Assembly: GCA_944323155.1 (NCBI GenBank)
Contig: CALURL010000008.1
Span: forward strand, 1 to 64,000
DNA from: Candidatus Gastranaerophilales bacterium
GTDB lineage: Bacteria > Cyanobacteriota > Vampirovibrionia > Gastranaerophilales > Gastranaerophilaceae
Length of the DNA: 64,000 nt
Direction of reading: 5' to 3'
Shown here: piece after piece, positions 26,219 to 35,953 of the stretch
Numbering within the stretch: position 1 is the stretch's first letter
Layout of the letters: every line of letters begins with the position of its first letter
Notes under the pieces: model-generated
Seen by the model: the letters and a program-made list of their open reading frames with translations, nothing else
Told to the model about the DNA's origin: nothing
Database searches by the model: none
Program-made: the position numbers and the translations under genes

Positions 26219-27868
26219 TTATAATTTTATTTGAGCGACAACATCTTCGAGTGCCTGTAAAGCATCGGGCGGAAGTTTATCAACACCGTTTTTCTCTGTT
26301 TCACGTGATTTTATGAAGTTTATTCTGTCATTCATACGCGCAATAAATTGCTCTGCGTAATTTTTATCTGCAAAAGAAGTATTAAAACCTTCAATATCCA
26401 TAATTTCAATATCAGAAAAGTTTTCCCACTTATGAAAATTAGCCCGAGCCTCTACAATAGCTTCAATTATGCCTAAAGTATGTGCTGGTTTAACTTTTTC
26501 CCCCATAAATTCACCGGTATTCAGGATATAACAATCAACGCCGTCAGAAATTAACTGTTTAAATCTTTCGTAATCAATAGAAAGCGGATATACTCTAAAC
26601 GGATTTGCATAAGGTTCAACAACAAGAGCATCAGGATCAACTCCTTGCGCAAGTCTTTCGGCTGATGAACGTTTTGTTGCAAGCGTAGCACCCATTGCAG
26701 CACCTAAAGAAGCTCCTGAAAGTTTAATTACAGGAGGAATTGTAGGATCTTTCATTAACCAGAAAATTGCATTAATCGGTTCATTAATTCTGTCAACTCT
26801 ATTTGGAGTCCACAATTTTGATTTAACCGCACGCCCGTTACCGTTTCGAATATCTTCTGTAATAGAGACAATCTTTCCGTTGCTCAATTGTATAGCTCCA
26901 ACATTTTGCTGAGTAAGAATATATTTGTTATCCTCACATCCAATTGGATAATCAGCAGTTTTATCAAAATACGCAGGCTCTAATGCTATTGAATATTTGT
27001 CATGAACATTAATTATAAAAGCATCGTCGTGTAATACAGTAATATCATATTTATTGTTATGTTTTGCATGAGTTATGGTTGATTTGCCGGAGCCTGAAAG
27101 ACCAAATACAGCAGCTTGAAAAGATTTTCCATTATCGAGATTATATCGTTTCATACCGCCATGGCATGAGGCATAGCCATTACGGGAAGCGGCACCCCAT
27201 GCAAGAGTTAAGGTACCTTTTTTATGTTCACCTAAATATCTCATACCCAAAATTGCGGCACAATTGTGCTCAGGATCAAAAAATGTTAATCCGTAAGGGA
27301 AATCAGGATGAGACCAGTCAGGATCTGAAAATACAAATATATCTCCTTCCGGAAGTTCTCTGGATTTAGAATACATTTTATCATATTCCTCATTGAAATA
27401 CTGAAAATTCAACATCCAGGAATAAATTGTATTCTCAAAACATTCCGGAATAAGAAGATGAGCCTTTATCATAAAGTCTTCATCCAGTCCGACAACAACC
27501 TGAGCTTTATACATAATCCTGTCACGCGTATTGTAAACAGCTTCTCTGATTATAGGCAGTAAGTATGCTAAATCGCAATTAGGTTCCCCGACAATTCTTC
27601 TTGCTGCAGTACAGCGTCCGACAACCGCTCCGTCATTAAATAACAACTGATTAGCCTTTCTAGGAAGACCTATTTTTTCAGGATTAAAAACAGGCATTCC
27701 TGTGAGTTCAACCGTTCCTGGGCTGTTTTTTGCAAGCTTATAAGCCTCGGCAACAGAACTTATTTCCCTCACATTATTCCCGAAAAACGGTGCAGTAATT
27801 GTTGTACGCGCGGCTGAATAATATTTTTTTAACTCATCATTATTCGTAAAAAACTCTTTTGTTGCCAT
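26219..27868 (-). CDS. pckA: ATP-dependent phosphoenolpyruvate carboxykinase
   Basis: The 549-residue protein has the PEPCK P-loop GLSGSGKST (near 253-261), LHDDAFI as the second nucleotide/metal motif, and the substrate segment [20 protein letters not shown]. It links oxaloacetate and PEP, with ATP/ADP. The P-loop is GSGKST rather than the common GTGKTT, so it belongs to a divergent branch. AAAGGAGAAATA is a strong ribosome site. It is divergent from ilvD. Confidence 0.87.
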   Translation of the reverse strand: MATKEFFTNNDELKKYYSAARTTITAPFFGNNVREISSVAEAYKLAKNSPGTVELTGMPVFNPEKIGLPRKANQLLFNDGAVVGRCTAARRIVGEPNCDLAYLLPIIREAVYNTRDRIMYKAQVVVGLDEDFMIKAHLLIPECFENTIYSWMLNFQYFNEEYDKMYSKSRELPEGDIFVFSDPDWSHPDFPYGLTFFDPEHNCAAILGMRYLGEHKKGTLTLAWGAASRNGYASCHGGMKRYNLDNGKSFQAAVFGLSGSGKSTITHAKHNNKYDITVLHDDAFIINVHDKYSIALEPAYFDKTADYPIGCEDNKYILTQQNVGAIQLSNGKIVSITEDIRNGNGRAVKSKLWTPNRVDRINEPINAIFWLMKDPTIPPVIKLSGASLGAAMGATLATKRSSAERLAQGVDPDALVVEPYANPFRVYPLSIDYERFKQLISDGVDCYILNTGEFMGEKVKPAHTLGIIEAIVEARANFHKWENFSDIEIMDIEGFNTSFADKNYAEQFIARMNDRINFIKSRETEKNGVDKLPPDALQALEDVVAQIKL

Positions 27869-27978
27869 TATTTCTCCTTTTATTGAATAAAAATGGAATA
27901 TTAATTTCTAACTATATTAACATTATTTGCAAAAACTTACAAGAAAAAGAAAACTGTTCCGAATTTTTAATCTTGATA

Positions 27979-27984
27979 TATAAT
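27979..27984 (+). promoter_or_regulatory. ilvD -10 box with leaderless spacing
   Basis: TATAAT ends exactly 6 nt before the ilvD ATG at 27991, and there is no Shine-Dalgarno. The -35 region (TGTTCC, 18 nt upstream) is weak. Confidence 0.55.
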
Positions 27985-27990
27985 AGATTT

Positions 27991-29640
27991 ATGAAAAGTG
28001 ATAATATAAAACAGGGAATAGCAAGAACAGCTCACCGCGGGCTTTTAATGGCAACCGGCGTTAGCAAAAAAAATATAAATAAACCATTTATCGGTATAGC
28101 AAGTTCATTTTCTGACTTAGTCCCCGGGCATATTGGAATGCGGGATTTAGAACGCCAGATTGAAAAAGGAATTCATTCAGCAGGCGGACAGGCTTTTGTT
28201 TTTGGAGTTCCTGCCATCTGCGACGGGATTGCAATGGGACATAGCGGAATGCGGTATTCTCTTCCTTCAAGAGATTTAATCGCAGATTGCGTTGAAAGTG
28301 TCGCCCAAGCGCACCAGCTTGACGGTATTGTAATGCTTTCCAACTGTGACAAAATTACTCCCGGAATGCTTATCGGGGCTTTAAGATTAAATATCCCTGC
28401 AATAATCGTAACAGCAGGGCCAATGTTAGATGGTTCCTGCAGAGGCGAAAACAAATTAACAATGGTTTCAGGAGCTTTTGAAGCTGTTGGCAGATACAGA
28501 GCCGGTGAAATTACCAAAGAGCACTTAATCAATCTTGAAGAGGAATCATGCCCATCAGCAGGCGCATGCCAGGGTATGTATACTGCAAATACAATGGCAA
28601 GCCTCACTGAAGTTATGGGAATGAGTTTACCTTTCTGCTCATCATCTTCAGCCGTTTCTTCAAGAAAACGAAGAATTGCTTTTGAAAGCGGTATGGCAAT
28701 TATTGATTTAGTAAAGAATGACATAAAACCTTCTGATATAATCACAAGAGAAAGCTTACGGAATGCAATCACTGCCGACCTTGCACTCGGCGGTTCTACA
28801 AATACTTTCCTTCACATTCTTGCAATAGCAAATGCCGGAGGAATAGATATTACGCTCAATGATTTTGAGGAATTAAGCAGAAAAATTCACCAGATTGTAA
28901 AAATAAACCCTTCATCATCACTTACAATGACAGATTTTCACAATGCCGGCGGAATCCCTGCTGTTTTAAAATCACTGTACAAGTTTCTTTTTGATACCCC
29001 GACAGTTTCAGGAATTTCAACGAAAGAAATTGCAAAACAGGCGTGGGCTGATACTTCAGTAATTCCTGAATATGACCAATCTACATATACTCAGCCGGGA
29101 CTTGGAATTTTATACGGAAATATTGCAAAAGACGGGTGTGTCATAAAAATTTCCGGTGTAGATCCTGAATGCTACGAATTTGAAGGCACTGCAAAAACCT
29201 TTGATAGTGAAGAAGAAGCAATGTCTGCTTTAGAGAATGATAAAATAAAAGAAGGTGATGTTATAGTAATCCGCTATGAAGGCCCGAAAGGCGGCCCAGG
29301 GATGCGGGAAATGCTTGCACCAACCTCACTTCTTGTCGGCAAAGGTTTAGGTAAAAAATGCGCCCTGATAACTGACGGACGATTTTCCGGTGCTACACGC
29401 GGGATTTGTGTAGGGCATATTTGTCCAGAAGCTGCAAACGGCGGAGTCATTGCCTTAATTGAAAATGGTGACAGAATAAAAATAGATATTCCAAATAGAA
29501 AAATTAACCTTTTAGTTGATGATAAAATTCTTGAAGAACGCCGAAATAACTTAAAACCATTTGTCCCGCGCGTAAAATCCGGCTATCTTGCCAAATATGC
29601 AAAAAACGTTCAAGATGCCTCGCACGGTGCAATTGTTTAA
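27991..29640 (+). CDS. ilvD: Dihydroxy-acid dehydratase
   Basis: The enzyme (549 residues from the ATG at 27991) makes 2-keto acids for valine and isoleucine synthesis, using an Fe-S cluster. Conserved segments are [53 protein letters not shown] and [12 protein letters not shown]. Three cluster Cys ([15 protein letters not shown], and an earlier Cys) are present. An upstream in-frame extension to 27859 lacks family similarity and overlaps the pckA start, so it is rejected. The Fe-S gene follows 6 nt later. Confidence 0.95.
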   Translation: MKSDNIKQGIARTAHRGLLMATGVSKKNINKPFIGIASSFSDLVPGHIGMRDLERQIEKGIHSAGGQAFVFGVPAICDGIAMGHSGMRYSLPSRDLIADCVESVAQAHQLDGIVMLSNCDKITPGMLIGALRLNIPAIIVTAGPMLDGSCRGENKLTMVSGAFEAVGRYRAGEITKEHLINLEEESCPSAGACQGMYTANTMASLTEVMGMSLPFCSSSSAVSSRKRRIAFESGMAIIDLVKNDIKPSDIITRESLRNAITADLALGGSTNTFLHILAIANAGGIDITLNDFEELSRKIHQIVKINPSSSLTMTDFHNAGGIPAVLKSLYKFLFDTPTVSGISTKEIAKQAWADTSVIPEYDQSTYTQPGLGILYGNIAKDGCVIKISGVDPECYEFEGTAKTFDSEEEAMSALENDKIKEGDVIVIRYEGPKGGPGMREMLAPTSLLVGKGLGKKCALITDGRFSGATRGICVGHICPEAANGGVIALIENGDRIKIDIPNRKINLLVDDKILEERRNNLKPFVPRVKSGYLAKYAKNVQDASHGAIV

Positions 29641-29646
29641 ACAAAT

Positions 29647-30753
29647 ATGAAAACGCTAAACGACTTTAAAAAAGAAATTAATAAATGTTCCAAATGCGGC
29701 CTATGCCAATCAGTTTGCCCTGTTTATAAAATTACAGGCAACGACTGCGCGGTATCACGAGGCAAATTTGTTATGCTTGACGGAGTTTTAAAAGGTGATT
29801 TAAAACTAAACAAAAACATTGAAAAATATCTTGATTTGTGCCTAAAATGCGGGAAATGCAAAGATTTCTGCCCCAGCAATATTGATGTTTGTGAAATATT
29901 TAATATCGCAAAATATGAATGCTCTAAAAATACATTTCACTGGAAGTTATTGAAATTTTTAGAATCAAAATTTGTATTCGGAAATGTAATACACTTTTTT
30001 AGAAAATTTCCGTTCACACATCGCTATAAAATAATTTCCCAAACTTCTAACCCGAAACTTAAAGTAATTTATTTTAAAGGCTGTGTAAATGAAGTTTACC
30101 CTAAAGTTGAAAATGCATTAAAAAAGATTTTTTCAAATTTGGATATTGAAATTATTGAAAAGGATTTTGATTGCTGCGGCCTGCCTTTTCTTTCAAGCGG
30201 AAATATGGAAAGATATGAACAAACGGCAAAACATAATATAGAATTACTAAACGGCGGCTATGATTATGTTCTGACAGACTGCGCAAGCTGCGCGTATACA
30301 TTATCAAATTATAAAAAACATTTCAAAAATATAAATCTGCCCCCAATAATTAATGCAGGAGAACTTTTAGCAAAAGAGGATATGAAATTTGTATTTGAAA
30401 AGCCTGTTAAAATTACATTCCACAAGCCCTGCCATCTTGAAAATGATGATTTTATAAAACTAATATTTCAAAAATGTGAAAATATTGAATACATAGAAAT
30501 GGAAGGCTATGATGACTGCTGCGGATTTGCCGGCGAATTTGCAATAAAAAATCCAAAAATTTCAAAAGAGATTTCAAAGAAAAAAATAACAAATGCTTTA
30601 AAAACAGAGGCCGATTATATAATTACAACCTGCCCTGCCTGTGTTATGGGACTGACCCAAGGGCTTATTACTAATAAAATTTTCACAAAAAAATCGCCAA
30701 AAATTTTAAACTTAATGGAATTTCTGGCAAATGCAAAAATTATAAAATCTTAA
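29647..30753 (+). CDS. Fe-S oxidoreductase subunit with two CCG domains (GlcF/LutA-like)
   Basis: The 368-residue protein has two 4Fe-4S motifs near its start (CSKCGLCQSVCPVY at 15-28 and CLKCGKCKDFCPSN near 61-74). Two cysteine-rich domains follow with FDCCGLPFL and DDCCGFAGEF. This is the layout of the glycolate oxidase iron-sulfur subunit and of lactate/glycerol-3-phosphate dehydrogenase partners. The flavin partner is not adjacent. It is 6 nt after ilvD, so it is in the same transcript. The substrate is unknown. Confidence 0.88.
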   Translation: MKTLNDFKKEINKCSKCGLCQSVCPVYKITGNDCAVSRGKFVMLDGVLKGDLKLNKNIEKYLDLCLKCGKCKDFCPSNIDVCEIFNIAKYECSKNTFHWKLLKFLESKFVFGNVIHFFRKFPFTHRYKIISQTSNPKLKVIYFKGCVNEVYPKVENALKKIFSNLDIEIIEKDFDCCGLPFLSSGNMERYEQTAKHNIELLNGGYDYVLTDCASCAYTLSNYKKHFKNINLPPIINAGELLAKEDMKFVFEKPVKITFHKPCHLENDDFIKLIFQKCENIEYIEMEGYDDCCGFAGEFAIKNPKISKEISKKKITNALKTEADYIITTCPACVMGLTQGLITNKIFTKKSPKILNLMEFLANAKIIKS

Positions 30754-30835
30754 AGGACTGAAAGCCCAATCTTCACTCTTCCAGAAAACATTTTCACATG
30801 TTAACGCTTTTACCGCAAAACAATTAGGAATTTCC

Positions 30836-30862
30836 AAAGGACTACCATGGGTAGTCCTTTAA
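30836..30862. terminator. Bidirectional terminator between the Fe-S gene and proC
   Basis: A perfect inverted repeat AAAGGACTACC/GGTAGTCCTTT with a 3-nt centre. The gene to its left reads in, and proC ends 32 nt to its right. Confidence 0.7.
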
Positions 30863-30893
30863 ATTGTTAAAATTCTATTTATGTCAAAGCTTA

Positions 30894-31706
30894 TTATTTT
30901 CCTAATTCATGTGCTTTTTGAGTGGTTTTTTCGATGACATCGTGGAATAATTTGTCCGAATGTTCGTCATTCATTACAGAAATTCCAACAAATGTGCATC
31001 CGCCTTTTGTTGCAACATTATCTATCAGAGTTTGAACAGAAGTTTCGCCGCGGTTTTCAATCATTCTGGCAGAACCAACTGCTGTCTGTGTGGCTAATAG
31101 CAATGATTTTTCGTATTCCAATCCTAATTTTTCTCCAGCACGCGCCATATCTTCAATAACTTTATAGAAAAATGCAGGCCCTGAGCCTGAAATAGCAGTT
31201 ACAATATCAATTTGCTCTTCTGACACTTCAATGCACTTTCCAATATTAGAAAGAAGATTCATAACAAATTCAGCATCCTCATCCAAAGCATAAGCCCCTT
31301 TACAAACTCCGCTCATACCTTCCAAAACAAGAGCCGGAGTGTTTGGCATAACCCGTATTACTCTATTTTGGCCGACAACATTCTCAATCTTTTCAGTAGA
31401 TACCCCTGCTGCTATTGAAACAAGTAATTTTTCAGGAGTCAATTCTGATTTAATTTCCTCTAAAATATCAACAACATAATTTGGCTTTGTTGCAATAAAA
31501 ATAACATCACTATCCATAACAAGTGCCTTATTATCAGTTATAACTTCAATATCAAGGCGTTTTTGTGCAGACTCTGCAACCTCAGGATTAATTTCAGCTC
31601 CCTTTATCATATTTTTAGGCAAAAATCCTGAAGCAAGTACTCCTTTAATAATTGCACTTGCCATTTTACCACAGCCAATAAAACCAACTTTTACATTTTT
31701 GTTCAT
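30894..31706 (-). CDS. proC: Pyrroline-5-carboxylate reductase
   Basis: The 270-residue enzyme makes proline from pyrroline-5-carboxylate with NAD(P)H. The Rossmann motif GFIGCGKMASAIIKG (near 8-22), RVMPNTPALVLEGMSG and the C-terminal signature QTLIDNVATKGGCTFVGI are clear. The start is ATG 31706. It is divergent from rpmH. Confidence 0.95.
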   Translation of the reverse strand: MNKNVKVGFIGCGKMASAIIKGVLASGFLPKNMIKGAEINPEVAESAQKRLDIEVITDNKALVMDSDVIFIATKPNYVVDILEEIKSELTPEKLLVSIAAGVSTEKIENVVGQNRVIRVMPNTPALVLEGMSGVCKGAYALDEDAEFVMNLLSNIGKCIEVSEEQIDIVTAISGSGPAFFYKVIEDMARAGEKLGLEYEKSLLLATQTAVGSARMIENRGETSVQTLIDNVATKGGCTFVGISVMNDEHSDKLFHDVIEKTTQKAHELGK

Positions 31707-31733
31707 ATTATTTAACCTGTCCCTCTCTTAATG

Positions 31734-31762
31734 TTGACTAATAATTTTTTTTCATTTAACAT
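31734..31762 (+). promoter_or_regulatory. rpmH promoter
   Basis: TTGACT (31734-31739), 17 nt, TAACAT (31757-31762). Transcription would start near 31769 and leave a leader with an AAAGGAAT ribosome site before the rpmH ATG. Confidence 0.6.
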
Positions 31763-31805
31763 AAAAATTATACGACAAATATAATATAAATAAAGGAATT
31801 AAAAA

Positions 31806-31958
31806 ATGAGACGTACACTAGAAGGAACAAAAATTAAAAGACAACGTGTAAGCGGTTTCAGAGCAAGAATGGCAACCCCTGGCGGAAGAGAAGTATTAAA
31901 CAGACGCCGTGCTCGTGGTCGTCATAAATTAGCTATTACCGCTAAAAAACGTGCTTAA
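31806..31958 (+). CDS. rpmH: 50S ribosomal protein L34
   Basis: The 50-residue very basic protein begins [18 protein letters not shown] and contains [20 protein letters not shown]. This is the L34 signature, though L34 proteins more often open MKRTYQP. The ribosome site is AAAGGAAT. rnpA follows, as in most bacteria. Confidence 0.97.
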   Translation: MRRTLEGTKIKRQRVSGFRARMATPGGREVLNRRRARGRHKLAITAKKRA

Positions 31959-32033
31959 TTGAGCCAAGCATAGGGGCTTAATACAGACTTGCAGAATTGT
32001 AAGAATGTAAAAAGCATTTGACGCAGGGCGAAA

Positions 32034-32393
32034 ATGTTAAAAAAGCAGTATCGATTAAAAAACAAATCAGCATTTAATGCTACTTATAAAGTTAAAAACT
32101 CCTCCCACAAGGGTGGAGTAACTTTGTTTGCAGGTTTAAAGAAAAAAGATTCCGACACAATAACCCGTGTCGGTTTTGTCGTCAGCAAGAAAACTCACAA
32201 ACGCGCAACGAAAAGAAATCGACTAAAAAGATTAATGCGCGAAAGTTACAGGCAGCTATTGAAAGAAAATCAAACAGGACTTGCAGATAACTTTATATCT
32301 TTAATCTTTGTCGGCAACGAACACGCTCTTGATAAAGACTTTCTACAAATGAAAAGTATTATAAAAAAATTGCTGGATGGTATAAAATGTTAG
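32034..32393 (+). CDS. rnpA: Ribonuclease P protein component
   Basis: The 119-residue basic protein helps RNase P remove tRNA 5' leaders. It has the conserved start LKKQYRLKNKSAFNATYK and the RNA-binding signature KRATKRNRLKRLMRE (near 57-71). It follows rpmH, and its 3' end overlaps the next gene by 7 nt. Confidence 0.95.
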   Translation: MLKKQYRLKNKSAFNATYKVKNSSHKGGVTLFAGLKKKDSDTITRVGFVVSKKTHKRATKRNRLKRLMRESYRQLLKENQTGLADNFISLIFVGNEHALDKDFLQMKSIIKKLLDGIKC

Positions 32394-32908
32394 AAGGAAT
32401 ATATGTAGAAAATGTTTTTAACCATAAATCACTACAGCCATATATTCCATGTCCGCAAGAAACGTCAGGTTATAACTTAGGTTCTCAAGCAATCTACAGA
32501 TACTCCCTGCAAGATTCAGACTATCCTATACTAAGCATTGCAGAACCTCTGTTTGACGGAAACGGAGATATGATTCCGCCAGGACACTATGAACTTGCAC
32601 TGTCTGATGAAAAAGATTTTTTTATACTTATGCAGTCAAAAAATCCACGCGCCATAATTCCGGTATTCAAAGTTGAAGAAGATAAAACCGAAGCAAAACG
32701 TTTAAATGATCCCAAATATAAAAAACAACTAAAAAAAGAAGCAAAAGAACGAGAAAAAACGAATAAAAAACGTGCAAAAGCAGGAATGCCGCCAGATGAA
32801 CCTTCAGTTTATATGGAAGCGACTATTGAATATATAAAAAATGGTGAATATTATTTAATAAAATATCAACGTGGAACAATAAAAGCCTGGGGAGCATTCA
32901 AAGGATAA
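32387..32908 (+). CDS. Unknown protein coupled to rnpA, 173 residues
   Basis: No family is recognised. In many bacteria yidD and yidC follow rnpA, but this protein lacks the YidD cysteines and the YidC membrane spans. It has LFDGNGDMIPPGHYELALS near 60-78, a Lys/Glu-rich helix near 105-130 and a C-terminal YYLIKYQRGTIKAWGAF. The start ATG lies inside the rnpA end, so it is coupled. The N-terminal half may be a small beta domain and the middle a basic linker. Confidence 0.75.
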   Translation: MLEGIYVENVFNHKSLQPYIPCPQETSGYNLGSQAIYRYSLQDSDYPILSIAEPLFDGNGDMIPPGHYELALSDEKDFFILMQSKNPRAIIPVFKVEEDKTEAKRLNDPKYKKQLKKEAKEREKTNKKRAKAGMPPDEPSVYMEATIEYIKNGEYYLIKYQRGTIKAWGAFKG

Positions 32909-32919
32909 AAGGTAAAATT

Positions 32920-33705
32920 ATGAACGCAAACTATCATATGCATACAAGTTTTAGTGATGATTCTACATTTAAAATGGAAGATGTTGTAAAAACAGCAATA
33001 TCCTGTGGTTTAGATGAAATATGTATTACAGATCATCTTGACTTGCTGACTTATGAAAAAATAAATTTTCCGTTTAAAGCTTATGAAAAAGAATTCCAAT
33101 ATTGTAAAAATAAATATTCAAATCAGATAAACATAAAACTTGGCATGGAATTTGGAATTCAACGAGGAACAATCGACCGCTTTAATAAAATTTTCACAAT
33201 GTTAAATTTTGATTTTATAATAATGTCTTGTCACGTAATTGGCGACAAATGGCTTTTTAACCAAAGTTTTCAAACAGGAAAAACTCAAGAAGAATATAAT
33301 AAAAAATACTACGAAGAAATTTTATACCTTGTAAATAATTATAATAAGTTTTCAGTACTTGGCCACCTTGATGTAATAAGGCGTTATGACCGATACGGCG
33401 ACTATGCATTTGAAGAAGTAAAACCAATGATAGAACAAATACTAAAACGAGTAATCTCTTGCGGTAAAGGCATAGAACTAAACACTTCAAGTTATAGATA
33501 TAAATTAACAGATAGTATGCCATCACATAATATACTAAAATTATATAAATCGCTTGGCGGCGAAATAATCACACTCGGCACGGACTCACATCGCCCTATA
33601 GATGTAAACTGCCATCTAGATGAGGCAAGAAAACAATTAAAATCACTTGGTTATAAATATTATTGCACATATAAAAACATGGAACCAGAATTTCATGAAC
33701 TGTAA
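32920..33705 (+). CDS. PHP-domain histidinol-phosphatase-like phosphoesterase
   Basis: The 261-residue PHP fold shows the metal motifs YHMHTSFSDDS (near 5-15), ITDHLDLLTY (near 35-44), GMEFG, MSCHVIGD, HLDVIRRYDRY and GTDSHRP. This resembles HisK-type histidinol phosphatase, which acts late in histidine synthesis. No other his gene is in the window, so the substrate is unproven. It starts 11 nt after the preceding gene. Confidence 0.85.
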   Translation: MNANYHMHTSFSDDSTFKMEDVVKTAISCGLDEICITDHLDLLTYEKINFPFKAYEKEFQYCKNKYSNQINIKLGMEFGIQRGTIDRFNKIFTMLNFDFIIMSCHVIGDKWLFNQSFQTGKTQEEYNKKYYEEILYLVNNYNKFSVLGHLDVIRRYDRYGDYAFEEVKPMIEQILKRVISCGKGIELNTSSYRYKLTDSMPSHNILKLYKSLGGEIITLGTDSHRPIDVNCHLDEARKQLKSLGYKYYCTYKNMEPEFHEL

Positions 33706-33795
33706 AAAAGGTACTTGATTTTTGTTTTTTAGCATTTAATAATTGGATGTGGTAAATGATAATTGTAGTTTTCAAACCACCAAAAATTAAAATAA

Positions 33796-33872
<77 letters not shown>

Positions 33873-33882
33873 AGTAAAAAGC

Positions 33883-33919
33883 AATAGAGATAAGGAATTA
33901 AGCTTTATCTCTATTTTTT
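33883..33919 (+). terminator. tRNA-fMet terminator
   Basis: Arms AATAGAGATAA/TTATCTCTATT with an 11-nt loop, followed by a T run. Confidence 0.8.
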
Positions 33920-33940
33920 AATTTTTTTAAACTTTTATCA

Positions 33941-33962
33941 TTTTGGGTGACTTTTGGGTGAC
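33941..33962. repeat. Tandem 11-bp repeat
   Basis: TTTTGGGTGAC is present twice head to tail, 70 nt after the tRNA and before the tyrosine recombinase. It could be an arm-type binding site of the recombinase or a scar of past integration. Confidence 0.5.
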
Positions 33963-34118
33963 TGTTTATCAATATATCAGACTTCAATTTCGCAATTTTA
34001 GAATTGACCAATTTTTAAGTTGTTCATTTTTCATAATAATAATTGATTAATTAAAATTTTTGAGCTTGCTCTGCTGTTCAAAAATAGTTTTGTTATGGAA
34101 TTCGGAAAGGGAAAAATT

Positions 34119-34661
34119 ATGAACATTGTTGAACCAATCAGGCAAAAAAGAGATTTGGAAAAAATTGAAAGCATATTAAAAAGACAAAACCTCAGAGATT
34201 TACTAATTTTTACAATAGGCACAAATTGTGGACTTAGGATTTCAGACATTTTAAATTTAAATGTAGGAGATGTCAGGGATAAGGAATACATTTGTATTAC
34301 GGAAAAGAAAACAGGCAAATACAAGAGATTCCCGATTAATTCAAAACTCAAACCTATGTTTATGAAGTTTACTCAAGACAGAAAGGCAGATGAGCCATTA
34401 TTTTTATCCATTTTTCATAACAGAATGGAAAGAACGCAGTGTTATAGAATTGTACATGAAGCCTGCAGAAAAGCCGGACTTGAATACAATATTGGTACGC
34501 ACACTCTCAGAAAAACTTTCGGTTATCATCATTATCAAAAATTCAAAGACATTGCCATGCTTCAAAAAATCTTTAACCATTCTTCTCCACAAATAACTCT
34601 TAGATATATAGGAATAGATCAAGATATGATTGACTATAGCTATAAAAATTTTACTTTATAA
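34119..34661 (+). CDS. Short tyrosine recombinase (catalytic domain only)
   Basis: The protein (180 residues from the ATG at 34119, preceded by GGAAAGGG) holds the whole tyrosine-recombinase catalytic core: Arg in NCGLRISDILNL (near 36-47), Lys near EKKTGKYKR, HTLRK with the His-x-x-Arg pair, the second His in NHSSPQIT, and Tyr in LRYIGI. The usual N-terminal core-binding domain is absent, as in FimB/FimE-size invertases and some small phage integrases. It follows a tRNA, a common integration site. No second attachment copy was seen. It may be an integrase remnant or a DNA invertase. Confidence 0.85.
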   Translation: MNIVEPIRQKRDLEKIESILKRQNLRDLLIFTIGTNCGLRISDILNLNVGDVRDKEYICITEKKTGKYKRFPINSKLKPMFMKFTQDRKADEPLFLSIFHNRMERTQCYRIVHEACRKAGLEYNIGTHTLRKTFGYHHYQKFKDIAMLQKIFNHSSPQITLRYIGIDQDMIDYSYKNFTL

Positions 34662-35167
34662 TACCAATTCAATAAAAAAATAACTCAACATAATATCTAT
34701 TGAGTAGAGTTGGAAATTAAATTCTGAGAAGTGATGCTATAAAAATATGGGTTATACAGATATATGATTTTTCAACAAATCAAATCCTATACTTTTCTAA
34801 ACGCAATAAATGTTTCTATAAAAGATAAAGGTGGGGCTGTAATTTTTGCAATCTATGAATATGTGTTGAGGAGAGCATAAATGATTTAAAATTTGTCAAA
34901 ACCAACAAGTATAATGTTTTGTGTTTCAATGAATTGTAGTGAATATAATCTATATGTTTGTATAAATCTTCTTCGTTTCTTATAATATAGTTATAGTGTC
35001 GACTTTGCCAAACTCCTTATTGATATTGCAATTATTTCAAAATTAAATTTTGATAATGCTTATTTAAAGCTATCTTTTAATAATTGAATATTGTGTATTA
35101 TGATTGTATGTTACAAATGTTATAAATACAAGATTATTGCAATTATTAAAATATCTCTTATAACTAC
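34662..35167. other. Gene-poor stretch with a transposase remnant
   Basis: These 506 bases have no intact gene. A minus-strand fragment at 34918-35016 reads as part of a REP-associated tyrosine transposase. Apart from that fragment I see only AT-rich sequence without clear signals. Confidence 0.6.
34918..35016 (-). pseudogene. Fragment of a REP-associated (IS200-like) tyrosine transposase
   Basis: Translated on the minus strand the segment reads GVWQSRHYNYIIRNEEDL and then YKHIDYIHYNSLKHK. These match the conserved C-terminal region of RAYT/TnpA-REP proteins (WQ-R-Y, IIRNEEDL, HIDYIHYNPVKH). It has a stop just upstream and no start codon, and the frame breaks downstream, so it is a decayed remnant. 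The missing upstream part would carry the HUH and Tyr residues. Confidence 0.75.
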
Positions 35168-35833
35168 TCATAATAATTTATTATTGCTACCATTTAAAAA
35201 GTCATATGTTCGTTTTATCTCTTCCATTATGTATTTATAAGATTTTTCTATTCGATTATTTTTTTCAACTTGCGTAGTATTAGGTTTTATTCCTGCCACG
35301 ATATCTATTAAATTTAAAAGTCTTATTTTAGTATCTTCAATGCTTGCGCTTAAAATTGTTGCTACCTTTTTTGGTAGTGTTGAATTTTCTTCAATTGCGA
35401 TTTTAACACGGCCCTGACTATTTATACTTTCTATAATCTTATCTAGAAGTATGTTATCTGCAACTTTACCTACTGCTTCTTCAGGTATATTGTACTTTTT
35501 TGCACTTAATTCTTCTACAGCTTTAAGTAACTCTGAAGGGGTTTTGCAATTAACAAATCGTTCAAGGAGTTTTTTATAAAACGCGGCTTTCAAACTGCTT
35601 TCATATATGTACAGGTAAGTTGTAGCTATATGTTTATCGGAAAAATCTGCAATTTCTTTATTATTTAAATTTTTAATTATATTTCTTAGCTCTTTTATAT
35701 CTATGTTTTTAATGGATTTTTCACACATATTTTTCATAAATTGTCTTACACGTGCGAAACTGGTGCCATCTACCAAACATCCGTCGGGACTTACATATTT
35801 ACAATAATAAAAAATATTATGCTTAATAAGCAT
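35168..35833 (-). CDS. Unknown protein, 221 residues, in the accessory patch
   Basis: No family is recognised. It is largely helical by eye, with Cys near residues 11, 19, 37 and 93, a Lys/Glu-rich C-terminal half and no signal peptide. No Shine-Dalgarno is visible. The first five codons lie in a perfect 15-bp palindrome (35819-35833). It faces the recombinase and transposase remnant and is probably part of a transferred or decaying element. Confidence 0.6.
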   Translation of the reverse strand: MLIKHNIFYYCKYVSPDGCLVDGTSFARVRQFMKNMCEKSIKNIDIKELRNIIKNLNNKEIADFSDKHIATTYLYIYESSLKAAFYKKLLERFVNCKTPSELLKAVEELSAKKYNIPEEAVGKVADNILLDKIIESINSQGRVKIAIEENSTLPKKVATILSASIEDTKIRLLNLIDIVAGIKPNTTQVEKNNRIEKSYKYIMEEIKRTYDFLNGSNNKLL

Positions 35834-35953
35834 AATATAGCATACAATATAAGTATTTGTTATTTATAAAAAAAATATATATAATAAAAAGTAATAATTT
35901 ATATTAGGAGTAATGTGTTTGACACAAAAAATATATAAAAAATGAGGTAAAAA

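Noticed and set aside
27859-27990. 44-residue N-terminal extension of ilvD
   Set aside because: The extension is unlike the family, overlaps the pckA start and contains the TATAAT box of the ATG at 27991.
31734-32393. Chromosome origin next to rpmH-rnpA
   Set aside because: No dnaA gene, no DnaA-box cluster and no AT-rich repeat region is seen here. The rpmH-rnpA pair alone does not mark oriC.
34056-34085. Imperfect inverted repeat ATTTTTGAGC/GTTCAAAAAT as a proven recombinase core site
   Set aside because: The arms have a mismatch and a 10-nt spacer, and no partner copy was found in the window. It is mentioned only as a candidate.
35910-35945. Ten-codon frame (MCLTQKIYKK) before the exported hydrolase
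   Set aside because: It has a ribosome-like TAGGAG and stops just before the hydrolase start, but a frame this short may be chance. It has no regulatory codon run.
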